Of a DNA stretch of 64,000 nt, positions 40,264 through 46,687 are shown in pieces. The notes below the pieces were generated by a model. The model had not been told where the DNA came from. It made no database searches and saw nothing but the letters and a program-made list of their open reading frames with translations. Position 1 is the stretch's first letter, and the number at the start of each line of letters is the position of its first letter. The position numbers and the translations under genes are program-made. The DNA comes from DASTBU01 sp035711845 (GTDB lineage Bacteria > Acidobacteriota > Vicinamibacteria > Vicinamibacterales > 2-12-FULL-66-21), in assembly GCA_035711845.1 (NCBI GenBank), contig DASTBU010000091.1, forward strand, positions 1-64,000, in the 5' to 3' direction.

Positions 40264-40620
40264 ATGCCGAAACCGGTGCTTTACTGGAAACCCACTTGAA
40301 CCACCTGCCGAAACGCCAGAAGTTTTCTGGAGCAGCAGAAAGTCGATGTCGAAGAGCGCGATATCAACCGGACGCCCCCGGAACGCGCGTTCCTCGAGGC
40401 GCATGTGGACGACGAGCACTTCCTCGATTATGTAAGCACGCGCAGCCCGGTGTTCAAGCAGCGGCCACTGCCTCGATCGAAGAAGGAAGCCATCGACCTG
40501 ATGGTCGAGCAGCCGAACCTCATCAGACGGCCGGTCCTGATACGCGGCTCGAAGGTCATTTTTGGTTTCGACAAGGAGGCCTACGCAAAGCTCGGAAAGG
40601 CTACGGGGTCGAAATCGTGA
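40264..40620 (+). CDS. probable selenoprotein: ArsC/Spx-family thioredoxin-fold reductase with in-frame UGA (UxxC)
   Basis: An open frame from ATG 40264 to TGA 40618 would give 118 residues if the in-frame TGA at 40297-40299 is read as selenocysteine. The product would begin MPKPVLYWKPT-U-TTCRNARSFLEQQ. The TGA falls exactly on the first cysteine of the family's CxxC redox motif (compare CTSCRKAR in Spx). Everything downstream is well preserved: VEERDINRTPP, HVDDEHFLDY, STRSPVFKQRPLP, NLIRRPVLIRGSKVIFGFDKEAYAKL. A standard caller would report only a shortened frame from 40405. A SECIS-like hairpin follows the TGA. The gene ends nine bases before DUF72. A simple nonsense mutation or a base error (TGC to TGA) is the alternative. 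Confidence 0.75.
40297..40335 (+). promoter_or_regulatory. candidate bacterial SECIS element
   Basis: The TGA (40297-40299) is followed after 16 bases by a perfect 6-bp stem CCAGAA / TTCTGG (40316-40321 and 40325-40330) with loop GTT. An outer 4-bp stem CTGC/GCAG (40305-40308, 40332-40335) flanks a bulge. The loop G lies 22 bases past the TGA and is followed by U, which fits the known bacterial SECIS rules (loop about 16-37 bases after UGA, G at the loop start). It overlaps coding sequence, as bacterial elements do. Confidence 0.65.
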
Positions 40621-40629
40621 CAGGCTGAC

Positions 40630-41580
40630 ATGGGCGAGATCCGCATTGGAACGTCGGGCTGGAGTTATCCCTCGGGTAAGGGAACCTGGAACGGCGTCTT
40701 CTACCCCATCCCCGCCGGCGCCCGAGGCCGCGGCAAGTTCGACGACCTGGCGTTCTATTCCGAGCACTTCGACACGGTCGAGATCAACTCGACCTTTTAC
40801 GGGGTGCCGTCGCCTGCGACGGCGAAGAGCTGGGCGAGGCGTACGCCGCCCGGTTTCGAGTTCTCACTCAAGCTCTATCAGAAGTTCACGCACCCCGAGA
40901 TGTTCGAGAAGGCGACGGGGCGCGATCCCTGGAGCTTGGGACAGCAGGACGTGGACGACTTCCGGTCAGCGCTCGACCCGCTGGCTGCCGCCCACAAGCT
41001 CGGGGCGCTCCTCGCGCAGTTTCCCGCCAGCTTCAAGAACGAGCCCGACTCGCGCGGGTACCTCGAGTGGCTGCTCGAGAGCTTCCGCGGCTACATGATC
41101 GCGGTGGAACTGCGGCACCGGAGCTGGAGCGACGATCCGCTGGACACCCTCGAGCTGCTCGCCAGCTTCGGCGCGGCGTGGGCGCAGATCGACGAGCCCA
41201 AGTTCCGCTTCTCGATCCGGCAGAATCTGCTGCCGAATGTTCACACGTTCTACTACCTGCGCCTGCACGGCCGCAATGCGGCGCAGTGGTGGAAGCACGA
41301 CAAGTCCGAGGACCGCTACAACTACCTGTATTCCGCGGAGGAGCTGGAGCCGTTTGCCGAAGCCGCCGGAAAGGCCTCACGGCAGGTCAAGAAGGCCTAT
41401 CTGTATGCCAACAATCATTTCTCAGCGAAGTCGGTCGCGAATGCCGCGATCCTGAAGCATCGCCTTGGACAGGAGCTGCCGGGTGAGTATCCCCGGGAGT
41501 TCGTCGAGCGATACCCGGACCTCGAGGGGATCGTCAAGCTGCTCGCGCCGCCGCTCATTCCTTCACCCAGGCCTTCTTGA
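40630..41580 (+). CDS. DUF72 family protein
   Basis: A 316-residue TIM-barrel-like protein of the DUF72 (YecE) family, whose role is not established. The N-terminus IRIGTSGWSYPSGKGTWNGVFYP and the VEINSTFYGVPSPATAKSWARRTPPGFEFSLKLYQ block (in parts) are diagnostic. Later come GALLAQFPASFKNEP, AVELRHRSW, YYLRLHGRNAAQWW and KAYLYANNHFSAKSVANA. It starts nine bases after the ArsC-like gene and is probably co-transcribed with it. Its 3' end overlaps the convergent cyclophilin gene by 26 bases. Confidence 0.92.
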   Translation: MGEIRIGTSGWSYPSGKGTWNGVFYPIPAGARGRGKFDDLAFYSEHFDTVEINSTFYGVPSPATAKSWARRTPPGFEFSLKLYQKFTHPEMFEKATGRDPWSLGQQDVDDFRSALDPLAAAHKLGALLAQFPASFKNEPDSRGYLEWLLESFRGYMIAVELRHRSWSDDPLDTLELLASFGAAWAQIDEPKFRFSIRQNLLPNVHTFYYLRLHGRNAAQWWKHDKSEDRYNYLYSAEELEPFAEAAGKASRQVKKAYLYANNHFSAKSVANAAILKHRLGQELPGEYPREFVERYPDLEGIVKLLAPPLIPSPRPS

Positions 41581-42130
41581 GCAGGTCGGCCTTCTGCACT
41601 TTCGCGGCCACATCGAGGCCACGAATCACGCGACCGAACACCGTGTACTTGCCATTCAGCTCAGGTGCGTTGCGAAGCGTGATGTAGAACTGGCTGTCCG
41701 CATCCTTCGCCGAGCCGCTGTGCCCCATGCCGACGGCGCCGCGAACGTTGGTCCGCTTCTTCGTGATCTCCGCGACCCCGATCGGCTTGCCGCTCCCCTG
41801 CCTGCCCCAGTGGTCCTGCAGGGTCATGTTCCGCGTCTGCGGATCCCCTATCTGCACGACGAAGTTCGGATCGGCCCGGTGGAACCGCTGACCGTTGTAG
41901 AAGCCACGCTTGACGAGCGCGAGGATATGGGCAACGGTCTTCGGCGCCTCCTCGGGATAGGTCTCGAACTCGATCACGCCCTTCGAGGTCTCCAGCACGA
42001 CGACGGGACCGGCACCGGGCGACTTCTGCTGTGCCGCCGGCAGCGCGGCAAACCATGCGCATCCCGCAAGCAGCATCGCCACCAACACGGCGCCGGACAT
42101 CGTCCTGGTCTGTTGTCGCAGCATTGTCAT
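41555..42130 (-). CDS. cyclophilin-type peptidyl-prolyl isomerase, lipoprotein
   Basis: A 191-residue cyclophilin. The leader ends in lipobox MLLAGC (Cys at residue ~24), so it is probably lipid-anchored in the periplasm, where it would speed cis-trans proline turns in folding envelope proteins. The domain (residues ~43-185) has VVVLETSKGVIEFETYPEEAPKTVAHILALVKRGFYNGQRFHR (in parts) with the catalytic Arg, then GAVGMGHSG, DADSQFYITLRNAPELNGKYTVFGRVIRG. It follows nth by ten bases on the same strand. Confidence 0.92.
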   Translation of the reverse strand: MTMLRQQTRTMSGAVLVAMLLAGCAWFAALPAAQQKSPGAGPVVVLETSKGVIEFETYPEEAPKTVAHILALVKRGFYNGQRFHRADPNFVVQIGDPQTRNMTLQDHWGRQGSGKPIGVAEITKKRTNVRGAVGMGHSGSAKDADSQFYITLRNAPELNGKYTVFGRVIRGLDVAAKVQKADLLKKAWVKE

Positions 42131-42140
42131 GCACCCTCAA

Positions 42141-42857
42141 TCAGCGGCCGGCCACCTGCACGGGACTGCCCCTCCCAACCCTGGTCACGCCGATTTTCGG
42201 GCACAAGTCCGCAATGACGCAACTGCCGCACAGCGGATACACCGGACGGCAGACGTTCTGCCCCCACGTGACCAGATACAGGTTGATGATCGGCCACCAA
42301 CGCCTGTTCGCGGCCGCGTAGAGCGCGCGCTCGGTCTGCTCGGGTGTGCGCGTGCTGACCCAGCCCAGCCTGTTCGAAATACGATGCACATGCGTGTCCA
42401 CGCAGATGTTGCTGGCGCTGCGGTGGGCGAGGATCAACACCAGGTTGGCTGTCTTGCGTCCAACTCCCGGCAGCGTCAGCAGCTCCTCCATCGTTCCCGG
42501 GACTGTGCCGTCGAAGCGCGAGACGATCTGTTCGCATGCCCGCTTGACGTGGACCGCCTTGTTCCGATAGAAGCTGACCGGATAGATCAACCGCTCGATT
42601 GCCTTTACGTCGAGCCTGGCCATCGTTCGCGGCGTCCTTGCGGCGCGAAACAGCCGCCTCGAGGCCTCGGCCGTGACCGGATCGCGAGTCTGCGCCGAGA
42701 GCATCGTGGCAATCAGCACCTGAAACGGATCCTCCTGCTGCTCCTCGGCGATCTTTTCGACGGCCGGCTCCTCGAGGCCGTCGATGGCCCTGGCGAGCCG
42801 GCGCATCACCGCGGGGATGCGGCCCTTGGGCACCAGCGGTTGAACGGACTGCTTCAT
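42141..42857 (-). CDS. nth: endonuclease III
   Basis: A 238-residue DNA glycosylase/AP lyase that removes oxidised pyrimidines. It has ATMLSAQTRDPVTAEASRRL, the helix-hairpin-helix with catalytic lysine LPGVGRKTANLVL, the catalytic aspartate in ICVDTHVHRISNRLG, and the cluster C-x6-C-x2-C-x5-C in CRPVYPLCGSCVIADLC. A ~15-residue N-terminal extension is present. It overlaps the dehydrogenase gene upstream by four bases and so is tied to the transcript that continues from the BMC genes. Confidence 0.95.
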   Translation of the reverse strand: MKQSVQPLVPKGRIPAVMRRLARAIDGLEEPAVEKIAEEQQEDPFQVLIATMLSAQTRDPVTAEASRRLFRAARTPRTMARLDVKAIERLIYPVSFYRNKAVHVKRACEQIVSRFDGTVPGTMEELLTLPGVGRKTANLVLILAHRSASNICVDTHVHRISNRLGWVSTRTPEQTERALYAAANRRWWPIINLYLVTWGQNVCRPVYPLCGSCVIADLCPKIGVTRVGRGSPVQVAGR

Positions 42858-43801
42858 ACCGGCGTGATGGGCTCCTGCCCTGTCAGGACCGCGAGCACGT
42901 TCCGCACCGCGAGCTCCGCCATCGCCGTGCGCGTGTCCCTCGTGGCGCTCCCAAGGTGCGGCGAGAGCACGACGTTGTCGAGATTCATCAGAGATGGATG
43001 CACCTGGGGCTCCCGTTCGTAGACGTCCAGCGCGGCTCCGGCGAGCAGGCGCTCTGTCAGCGCCCAGCCGAGCGCTTCTTCGTCAACGACGGGGCCGCGC
43101 GACGTGTTGACGAGGAGGGCCGAACGTTTCATCCGCGCGAACGTCCGGCGATCGAACAGGTGATGGGTCCGAGCCGTGTGCGACACGTGGAGCGTGATGA
43201 CATCGGACCCAATCAGCAATTCGTCGAAGGACAACTCGTCGCCAGCTATCGGACGACCCTGCCGGGCGGCGAACGCGACTCGCATGCCGAACGCCGGCGC
43301 CTTTGCGGCTACCGCCTGGCCGATGCGGCCGCGTCCAACGATGCCAAGCTGCTTTCCCCTCAGCTCCGTACCGAGCATGAAGTCGAGCGCCCAGCCTTTC
43401 CACTCGCCGCGTCGCACCAGCCGCTCACCTTCGCCTAGTCGGCGGGCCGCCGCCAGGATGAGCGCCCACGTGAACTCCGCCACGGCCTCCGTCAGCACAT
43501 CCGGCGTATTCGTGACGACGATGCCGCGCCGCTTCGCGTGCGTCACGTCGATGTTGTCGTAGCCGACGGCGATGTTGGCGACGATCTTCAGGTCGGCCGA
43601 TGCATCGAGCACGTCGGCGCTAATCGGGTCGGTGAGCAGACAGATGAGGGCCTGCTGGCCGGCAAGACGATGCTTCAGCTCCTCAACCGGGACAGGCGAC
43701 GGGCCATCGTAGAGATCGACGCGACAGGCCGCCTCCAGGGGCCGAAGGACCGCGGACGGAATGCGCCTGGTGAGGAGCACTGAGGGACGATTCTGCGCCA
43801 A
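42854..43801 (-). CDS. D-2-hydroxyacid dehydrogenase (glyoxylate/hydroxypyruvate reductase-like)
   Basis: A 315-residue NAD(P)-dependent dehydrogenase starting at a TTG (43801) with AAGG upstream. The Rossmann motif is LGIVGRGRIGQAVAAKA. The catalytic Arg, Glu and His lie in VNTSRGPVVDEEAL, ALDVYEREP and LSPHLGSAT. It reduces 2-keto acids such as glyoxylate or hydroxypyruvate, or runs in reverse; the exact substrate is not readable. It lies 98 bases behind the last BMC gene on the same strand. It may serve that pathway, but it has no visible encapsulation tag. Confidence 0.9.
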   Translation of the reverse strand: MAQNRPSVLLTRRIPSAVLRPLEAACRVDLYDGPSPVPVEELKHRLAGQQALICLLTDPISADVLDASADLKIVANIAVGYDNIDVTHAKRRGIVVTNTPDVLTEAVAEFTWALILAAARRLGEGERLVRRGEWKGWALDFMLGTELRGKQLGIVGRGRIGQAVAAKAPAFGMRVAFAARQGRPIAGDELSFDELLIGSDVITLHVSHTARTHHLFDRRTFARMKRSALLVNTSRGPVVDEEALGWALTERLLAGAALDVYEREPQVHPSLMNLDNVVLSPHLGSATRDTRTAMAELAVRNVLAVLTGQEPITPV

Positions 43802-43807
43802 CGTCGA

Positions 43808-43897
43808 CCTTCATCCTTCACAGTTCAGCTTTCGCACCCAGCACTCAGCACTCAAAACTCAGCCTTCAGCCTTCAGCATTCAGCATTCAGCATTTCA
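43808..43897. repeat. degenerate CAGCATT/CAGCCTT tandem repeat behind the BMC operon
   Basis: A drifting series: tcatccttcacagttcagct, then gcacccagcactcagcactc, then agccttcagccttcagcatt, cagcattcagcattt. It fills the gap between the small BMC-associated protein and the dehydrogenase. The unit changes along the array from CAGCACT to CAGCCTT to CAGCATT. The stop codon of the small protein (TGA at 43900-43902) is two bases from its end. Confidence 0.8.
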
Positions 43898-43899
43898 AA

Positions 43900-44112
43900 T
43901 CAGTGTCCGTGCGACTCACAGTAACCGCAGTGGTTGCATCGGACTGACGGCTCGATCAGGCATGGCCCGTCCGATTCCGGCAGCCCGTAGCGATAGTGGC
44001 TGGAGTGGGCGAGAAACGTCAGCGGCTGCGGATGGGCAGCAGCTGCCGCCGGGCCGACCAGATGGCGTGCGACCGCCTCCCGCACCATTGACCGAAGCGC
44101 CTGTTCGTCCAT
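43900..44112 (-). CDS. small BMC-associated protein: encapsulation-peptide-like helix plus Cys/His tail
   Basis: A 70-residue protein not recognised as any known family. Its first 18 residues (MDEQALRSMVREAVARHL) look like the amphipathic encapsulation peptides that target enzymes to microcompartment shells. An Ala/Pro linker follows, then a middle part (LTFLAHSSHYRYGLP), and the C-terminus is CNHCGYCESHGH, a CxxCxxC with nearby histidines that could bind a metal or cluster. It is the last gene of the shell operon, 11 bases after the third BMC-P. It may be a small redox or metal-carrying cargo, or a remnant of a larger enzyme. Confidence 0.72.
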   Translation of the reverse strand: MDEQALRSMVREAVARHLVGPAAAAAHPQPLTFLAHSSHYRYGLPESDGPCLIEPSVRCNHCGYCESHGH

Positions 44113-44123
44113 GGTTCAGCCTC

Positions 44124-44399
44124 TTACTCGTCGGTATAATCCACCGTGTCCACGATGCCGATTATAGCGGCGTCGACCGCGGCCGCCGTCCGGCCGAGCG
44201 CATCGCCAGCGGCCTTTCCCTCGATGACGACAAGCACCGTCTCGCCAATCCCCGCGCCGACCGAGTCGATCGCCAGCAGGGCCACACCGCGCGGCTGACC
44301 ATCGAGCGTCAGGGGCTGCACCAGCAGCAGCTTGGCGCCGTGCAGCTTCCGGTCCTTCTGCGTGGACACGACGCTCCCGACGACTTGGCAGATTTGCAT
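44124..44399 (-). CDS. microcompartment vertex protein (BMC-P, EutN/CcmL family), copy 3
   Basis: A 91-residue pentamer-forming shell protein that caps the vertices of a bacterial microcompartment. The family core is complete: MQICQVVGSVVSTQKDRKLHGAKLLLVQPL (in parts), AIDSVGAGIGETVLVVIEGKAA, and DAAIIGIVDTVDY at the end. It differs from the two paralogues upstream at many positions, so the three are not recent copies. An AGCTGGA-type repeat directly upstream supplies a GGAAG ribosome-site-like sequence. Confidence 0.94.
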   Translation of the reverse strand: MQICQVVGSVVSTQKDRKLHGAKLLLVQPLTLDGQPRGVALLAIDSVGAGIGETVLVVIEGKAAGDALGRTAAAVDAAIIGIVDTVDYTDE

Positions 44400-44402
44400 G
44401 AG

Positions 44403-44446
44403 GCAGCTTCCAGCTTCCAGCTTTCAGTTCCCAGCTTCCAGTTTCG
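44403..44446. repeat. CAGCTTC tandem repeat in the leader of BMC-P copy 3
   Basis: Five or six imperfect copies of a 7-base unit (cagcttccagcttccagctt, tcagttcccagcttccagtt) lie just upstream of the start codon at 44399. The rest of the gap to the previous BMC-P gene (44447-44533) holds no gene; it contains a GCCGGAAG/GGTAGCCGGTAGCTGG motif of similar repetitive look. Confidence 0.7.
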
Positions 44447-44533
44447 CGCAGTCAGGATTGGCGTTCAACGCGAGGTATGCGGCCGTGTCCTCCGCCCAGC
44501 CGGAAGTTGGTAGCCGGTAGCTGGTGGCCCGTC

Positions 44534-44797
44534 TCACCCATCCCACCGATCCACGATGCCCACGATCGTGGCGTCGGTAGGCGGCTCCGCGGGATGGAAG
44601 GGAAAGGCGGCCTCACGGCCGCGCACGAAGAAGATGTGTTCGCCGACTCCGGCGCCCACCGAGTCGAGCGCCACGAGCGTGCGGCCCGCATCCGTTCCAT
44701 CAGCGGCGATGGGCTGGAGAATCAGGAGCTTGGAGCCCACGAGGCTGGCGTCTTTCATCGTCGAGACGATCTCACCGAGCACCCGGGCCAATTGCAT
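44534..44797 (-). CDS. microcompartment vertex protein (BMC-P, EutN/CcmL family), copy 2
   Basis: An 87-residue EutN/CcmL protein: MQLARVLGEIVSTMKDASLVGSKLLILQPI (in parts), ALDSVGAGVGEHIFFVRGREAA, and TDATIVGIVDRWD. The usual GETVL is GEHIF, and the pore-side loop has FPFHPAEPP, so this vertex protein is the most divergent of the three. It starts one base after the stop of copy 1, implying strong coupling. Three different BMC-P proteins beside a single BMC-H is typical of PVM-type loci for fucose/rhamnose breakdown. Confidence 0.93.
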   Translation of the reverse strand: MQLARVLGEIVSTMKDASLVGSKLLILQPIAADGTDAGRTLVALDSVGAGVGEHIFFVRGREAAFPFHPAEPPTDATIVGIVDRWDG

Positions 44798-44798
44798 G

Positions 44799-45077
44799 TC
44801 AGGACTTGTCCTCTCGTATCTGGATCGTATCCACGATGCCGACGACAGCCGCGTCCACCGGCCGGTCCTTCATGCCCGAGGCCATGCGGGCCGAGCTGCC
44901 GCTGACGATCAGCACGGTCTCGCCAATGCCGGCATCCACGGTGTCAACGGCGACCAGATAACTGCCTTCGGCCTTCCCGCGGGGATCCATGGGACGGGCG
45001 ATGAGCAGCTTGGTGCTCACCAGTCGTTCGTCCTTTCGCGTCGCGACCACGGTCCCCACGATCTTTGCGAGGATCAT
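44799..45077 (-). CDS. microcompartment vertex protein (BMC-P, EutN/CcmL family), copy 1
   Basis: A 92-residue EutN/CcmL pentamer protein: MILAKIVGTVVATRKDERLVSTKLLIARPM (in parts), AVDTVDAGIGETVLIVSGSSARMA and VDAAVVGIVDTIQIRED. It overlaps the BMC-H gene by four bases (ATGA). It caps shell vertices as in carboxysomes and Eut/PVM compartments. The SGSSAR segment after the GETVL strand is the usual signature of this family and is best kept in this copy. Confidence 0.95.
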   Translation of the reverse strand: MILAKIVGTVVATRKDERLVSTKLLIARPMDPRGKAEGSYLVAVDTVDAGIGETVLIVSGSSARMASGMKDRPVDAAVVGIVDTIQIREDKS

Positions 45078-45367
45078 TTCGCGTTCGCGGTAGCCTTCCC
45101 GATCGGAAGTGCGTCCTCGAGGTTCGCATGAGGACGGGGGATCACGTGCACGGACACCAGCTCACCCACACGCCGCGCGGCGGCTGCGCCCGCATCCGTG
45201 GCCGCCTTCACCGCGGCGACGTCGCCACGGACGATGGTCGTCACGTACCCGGCGCCGATCTTCTCCCAGCCCACCAGCGTCACCTTGGCGGCCTTGACCA
45301 TCGCGTCGGCCGCTTCGATCATGGCGACCAGACCCTTGGTCTCGACCATCCCGAGCGCCTCACCCAT
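45074..45367 (-). CDS. microcompartment hexameric shell protein (BMC-H)
   Basis: A 97-residue single-BMC-domain protein that tiles the facets of the shell: MGEALGMVETKGLVAMIEAADAMVKAAKVTLVGWEKIGAGYVTTIVRGDVAAVKAATDAG (in parts). The pore loop KIGAG sits at residues ~36-40. After the domain there is a short tail (IPRPHANLEDALPIGKATANAK). It is the only BMC-H here. A complete shell usually needs more facet protein or a trimer (BMC-T), which may be coded elsewhere. It follows the aldolase by 71 bases. Confidence 0.96.
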   Translation of the reverse strand: MGEALGMVETKGLVAMIEAADAMVKAAKVTLVGWEKIGAGYVTTIVRGDVAAVKAATDAGAAAARRVGELVSVHVIPRPHANLEDALPIGKATANAK

Positions 45368-45380
45368 GCTGCCTCCTGGT

Positions 45381-45422
45381 AGCTCTCAGCTATCAGCGCT
45401 GCCCGCTCGAGAGCTGAGAGCT
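45381..45422. other. perfect 11-bp inverted repeat between aldolase and BMC-H genes
   Basis: AGCTCTCAGCT (45381-45391) and AGCTGAGAGCT (45412-45422) are exact reverse complements with a 20-base loop. The right arm merges with CTGAATGCTGATGC repeat units. On the transcript this forms a stable hairpin just before the BMC-H ribosome site (AGGAGGCAGC). It may set RNA stability or the ratio of enzyme to shell protein. It is not a terminator (no T-run). Confidence 0.6.
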
Positions 45423-45438
45423 GAATGCTGATGCTCAA

Positions 45439-46302
45439 TCATTTCAAACTCTTGACCGCATCCTCTATCAACGCAGTGAGCTCGCGGTATGTTAGCCGAA
45501 TTTCGTCGTCCGGACCTACCGGACGCCCCGGGTACATTCCGCGCTGCCGATCGGTGAGATCGGTCTCCGGCACGAGCCGGCGACCCGGTGGAGACATCGG
45601 CGCTTGGACGACCTGACACTCGGCGTCGTCGGCTGCCCCTGGCTCCGGGCAGATGGGCGCCGGCGACGCGATCCCGTACATGCCACGGAGGCCCTGGAGC
45701 CGGACCACTTCCTCGCGTGAGAGCAGTCGCTCGCCGCCAAGCATGCGCGCCACGAGGCTGATCTTCGCGAAGTGCTCGATCGTCTCCATCTTGTAGTACG
45801 CCGCGTAGAGGTCGCCGCCGAGCGTCAGCGCGCCGTGATTGGCAAGAAGCATCCCGTCGTGCGCCTTTACGTACTTCCGGACGGCATCTGGCAGCTCCCG
45901 GGTCGACGGCGTTGCGTACTCCGCGATCGGCACGCTGCCGAGCGTGGTGACCACTTCCGCCAGCACCGCGCGGTCGAGCGGAATGCCGGCCACCGCGAAA
46001 CCGGTCGCAATCGGCGGGTGCGCGTGCACGACGGCCCTCACGTCGGGGCGCTGGCGGTACACCTCGAGGTGCATCTGCATCTCGGAGGAGGGATCGCGCT
46101 CGCCCGAGATCTTCCGCCCCTCCAGATCGGTGATGCACATCATCCCCGGCTCCATGAACCCCTTGCAGACGCTCTTCGGGGTCATGAGCAGCCGATCGTC
46201 GCCCAGACGAACGCTGATGTTCCCGTCGTTGGACGCGGTGTAACCACGCGCGTACAACCGGCGGCCGATTTCGACGATGTCGGCGCGAAGTTGGGGTTCC
46301 AT
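45439..46302 (-). CDS. class II aldolase (fuculose/rhamnulose-1-phosphate aldolase type) with C-terminal encapsulation-like tail
   Basis: A 287-residue protein from the ATG at 46302. An upstream in-frame ATG would only add residues encoded by a CACGTGCGACGT repeat. The catalytic domain (residues ~1-210) has YTASNDGNISVRL, the zinc histidines in AVVHAHPPIATGFA and LLANHGALTLGG, and the acid Glu in SSEMQMHLEVYR. Such enzymes split fuculose- or rhamnulose-1-phosphate into DHAP and lactaldehyde. After the domain comes a Pro-rich linker of about 50 residues and a final amphipathic helix (LTYRELTALIEDAVKSLK), the layout of a C-terminal encapsulation peptide. It heads the shell operon and is its likely core enzyme. 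Confidence 0.9.
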   Translation of the reverse strand: MEPQLRADIVEIGRRLYARGYTASNDGNISVRLGDDRLLMTPKSVCKGFMEPGMMCITDLEGRKISGERDPSSEMQMHLEVYRQRPDVRAVVHAHPPIATGFAVAGIPLDRAVLAEVVTTLGSVPIAEYATPSTRELPDAVRKYVKAHDGMLLANHGALTLGGDLYAAYYKMETIEHFAKISLVARMLGGERLLSREEVVRLQGLRGMYGIASPAPICPEPGAADDAECQVVQAPMSPPGRRLVPETDLTDRQRGMYPGRPVGPDDEIRLTYRELTALIEDAVKSLK

Positions 46303-46308
46303 CTCTTT

Positions 46309-46366
46309 CACGTACGACGTGTCACGTGCAACGTGCGACGTGCTACTTGTCACGTGCGACGTGCTC
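46309..46366. repeat. CACGTGCGACGT-type tandem repeat upstream of the aldolase
   Basis: Several imperfect 8-10 base units (cacgtacgacgtgtcacgtg, caacgtgcgacgtgctactt, gtcacgtgcgacgtgc) lie directly in front of the aldolase start. Many are self-complementary (CACGTG, ACGT), so both strands look alike. It occupies the position where the promoter or leader of the BMC operon should be. Confidence 0.75.
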
Positions 46367-46435
46367 CCCATGCCCGCTGCGCTTCCCGGCAGCGTGCCGG
46401 CGAGAGCGACGGCGAAGACCCCGGATCATGCCACG

Positions 46436-46684
46436 TCAACGTCGTTCCCACTGCTCGCGGCATTTCTCCGAGCAGAAGTACGCCGTCTCGCCGCCGGCCC
46501 TGGCGGCCAGAGCGCGTGAGGGGGAGACGAAGACGCCGCAGACCGGATCTCTCACGAGCTTCATCGTCGGCTGCTCGGAGAAACTGCCCTGCCGGAAGCC
46601 GGCCCCCTCCAGCACGCCACGCAGCAGGCGCCAGAGGGACCACAGAACCACGAGCACGAGCAGGACGCGCAGCAGCCAGGCCAC
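46436..46684 (-). CDS. small membrane protein with YHS/TRASH-like metal-binding motif
   Basis: An 82-residue protein. One N-terminal helix (MAWLLRVLLVLVVLWSLWRLLRGVL) is followed by a YHS-like domain: VRDPVCGVFVSPSRALAARAGGETAYFCSEKCREQW (in parts). The DPVCG and FCSEKC cysteines probably bind a metal ion. Similar short proteins (PP0621-like) occur widely with no assigned role. It starts three bases after the TPR gene on the same strand. Confidence 0.82.
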   Translation of the reverse strand: MAWLLRVLLVLVVLWSLWRLLRGVLEGAGFRQGSFSEQPTMKLVRDPVCGVFVSPSRALAARAGGETAYFCSEKCREQWERR

Positions 46685-46687
46685 AGC

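Noticed and set aside
40405..40620. Separate 71-residue gene starting at 40405
   Set aside because: It is in the same frame as the ATG at 40264 and lacks the redox motif. It is better seen as the downstream part of the TGA-interrupted ArsC/Spx-like gene.
46303..46371. N-terminal extension of the aldolase (MGSTSHVTSSTSHVARDTSYVKE)
   Set aside because: These residues are wholly encoded by the CACGTGCGACGT repeat; the conserved protein starts at MEPQLRAD.
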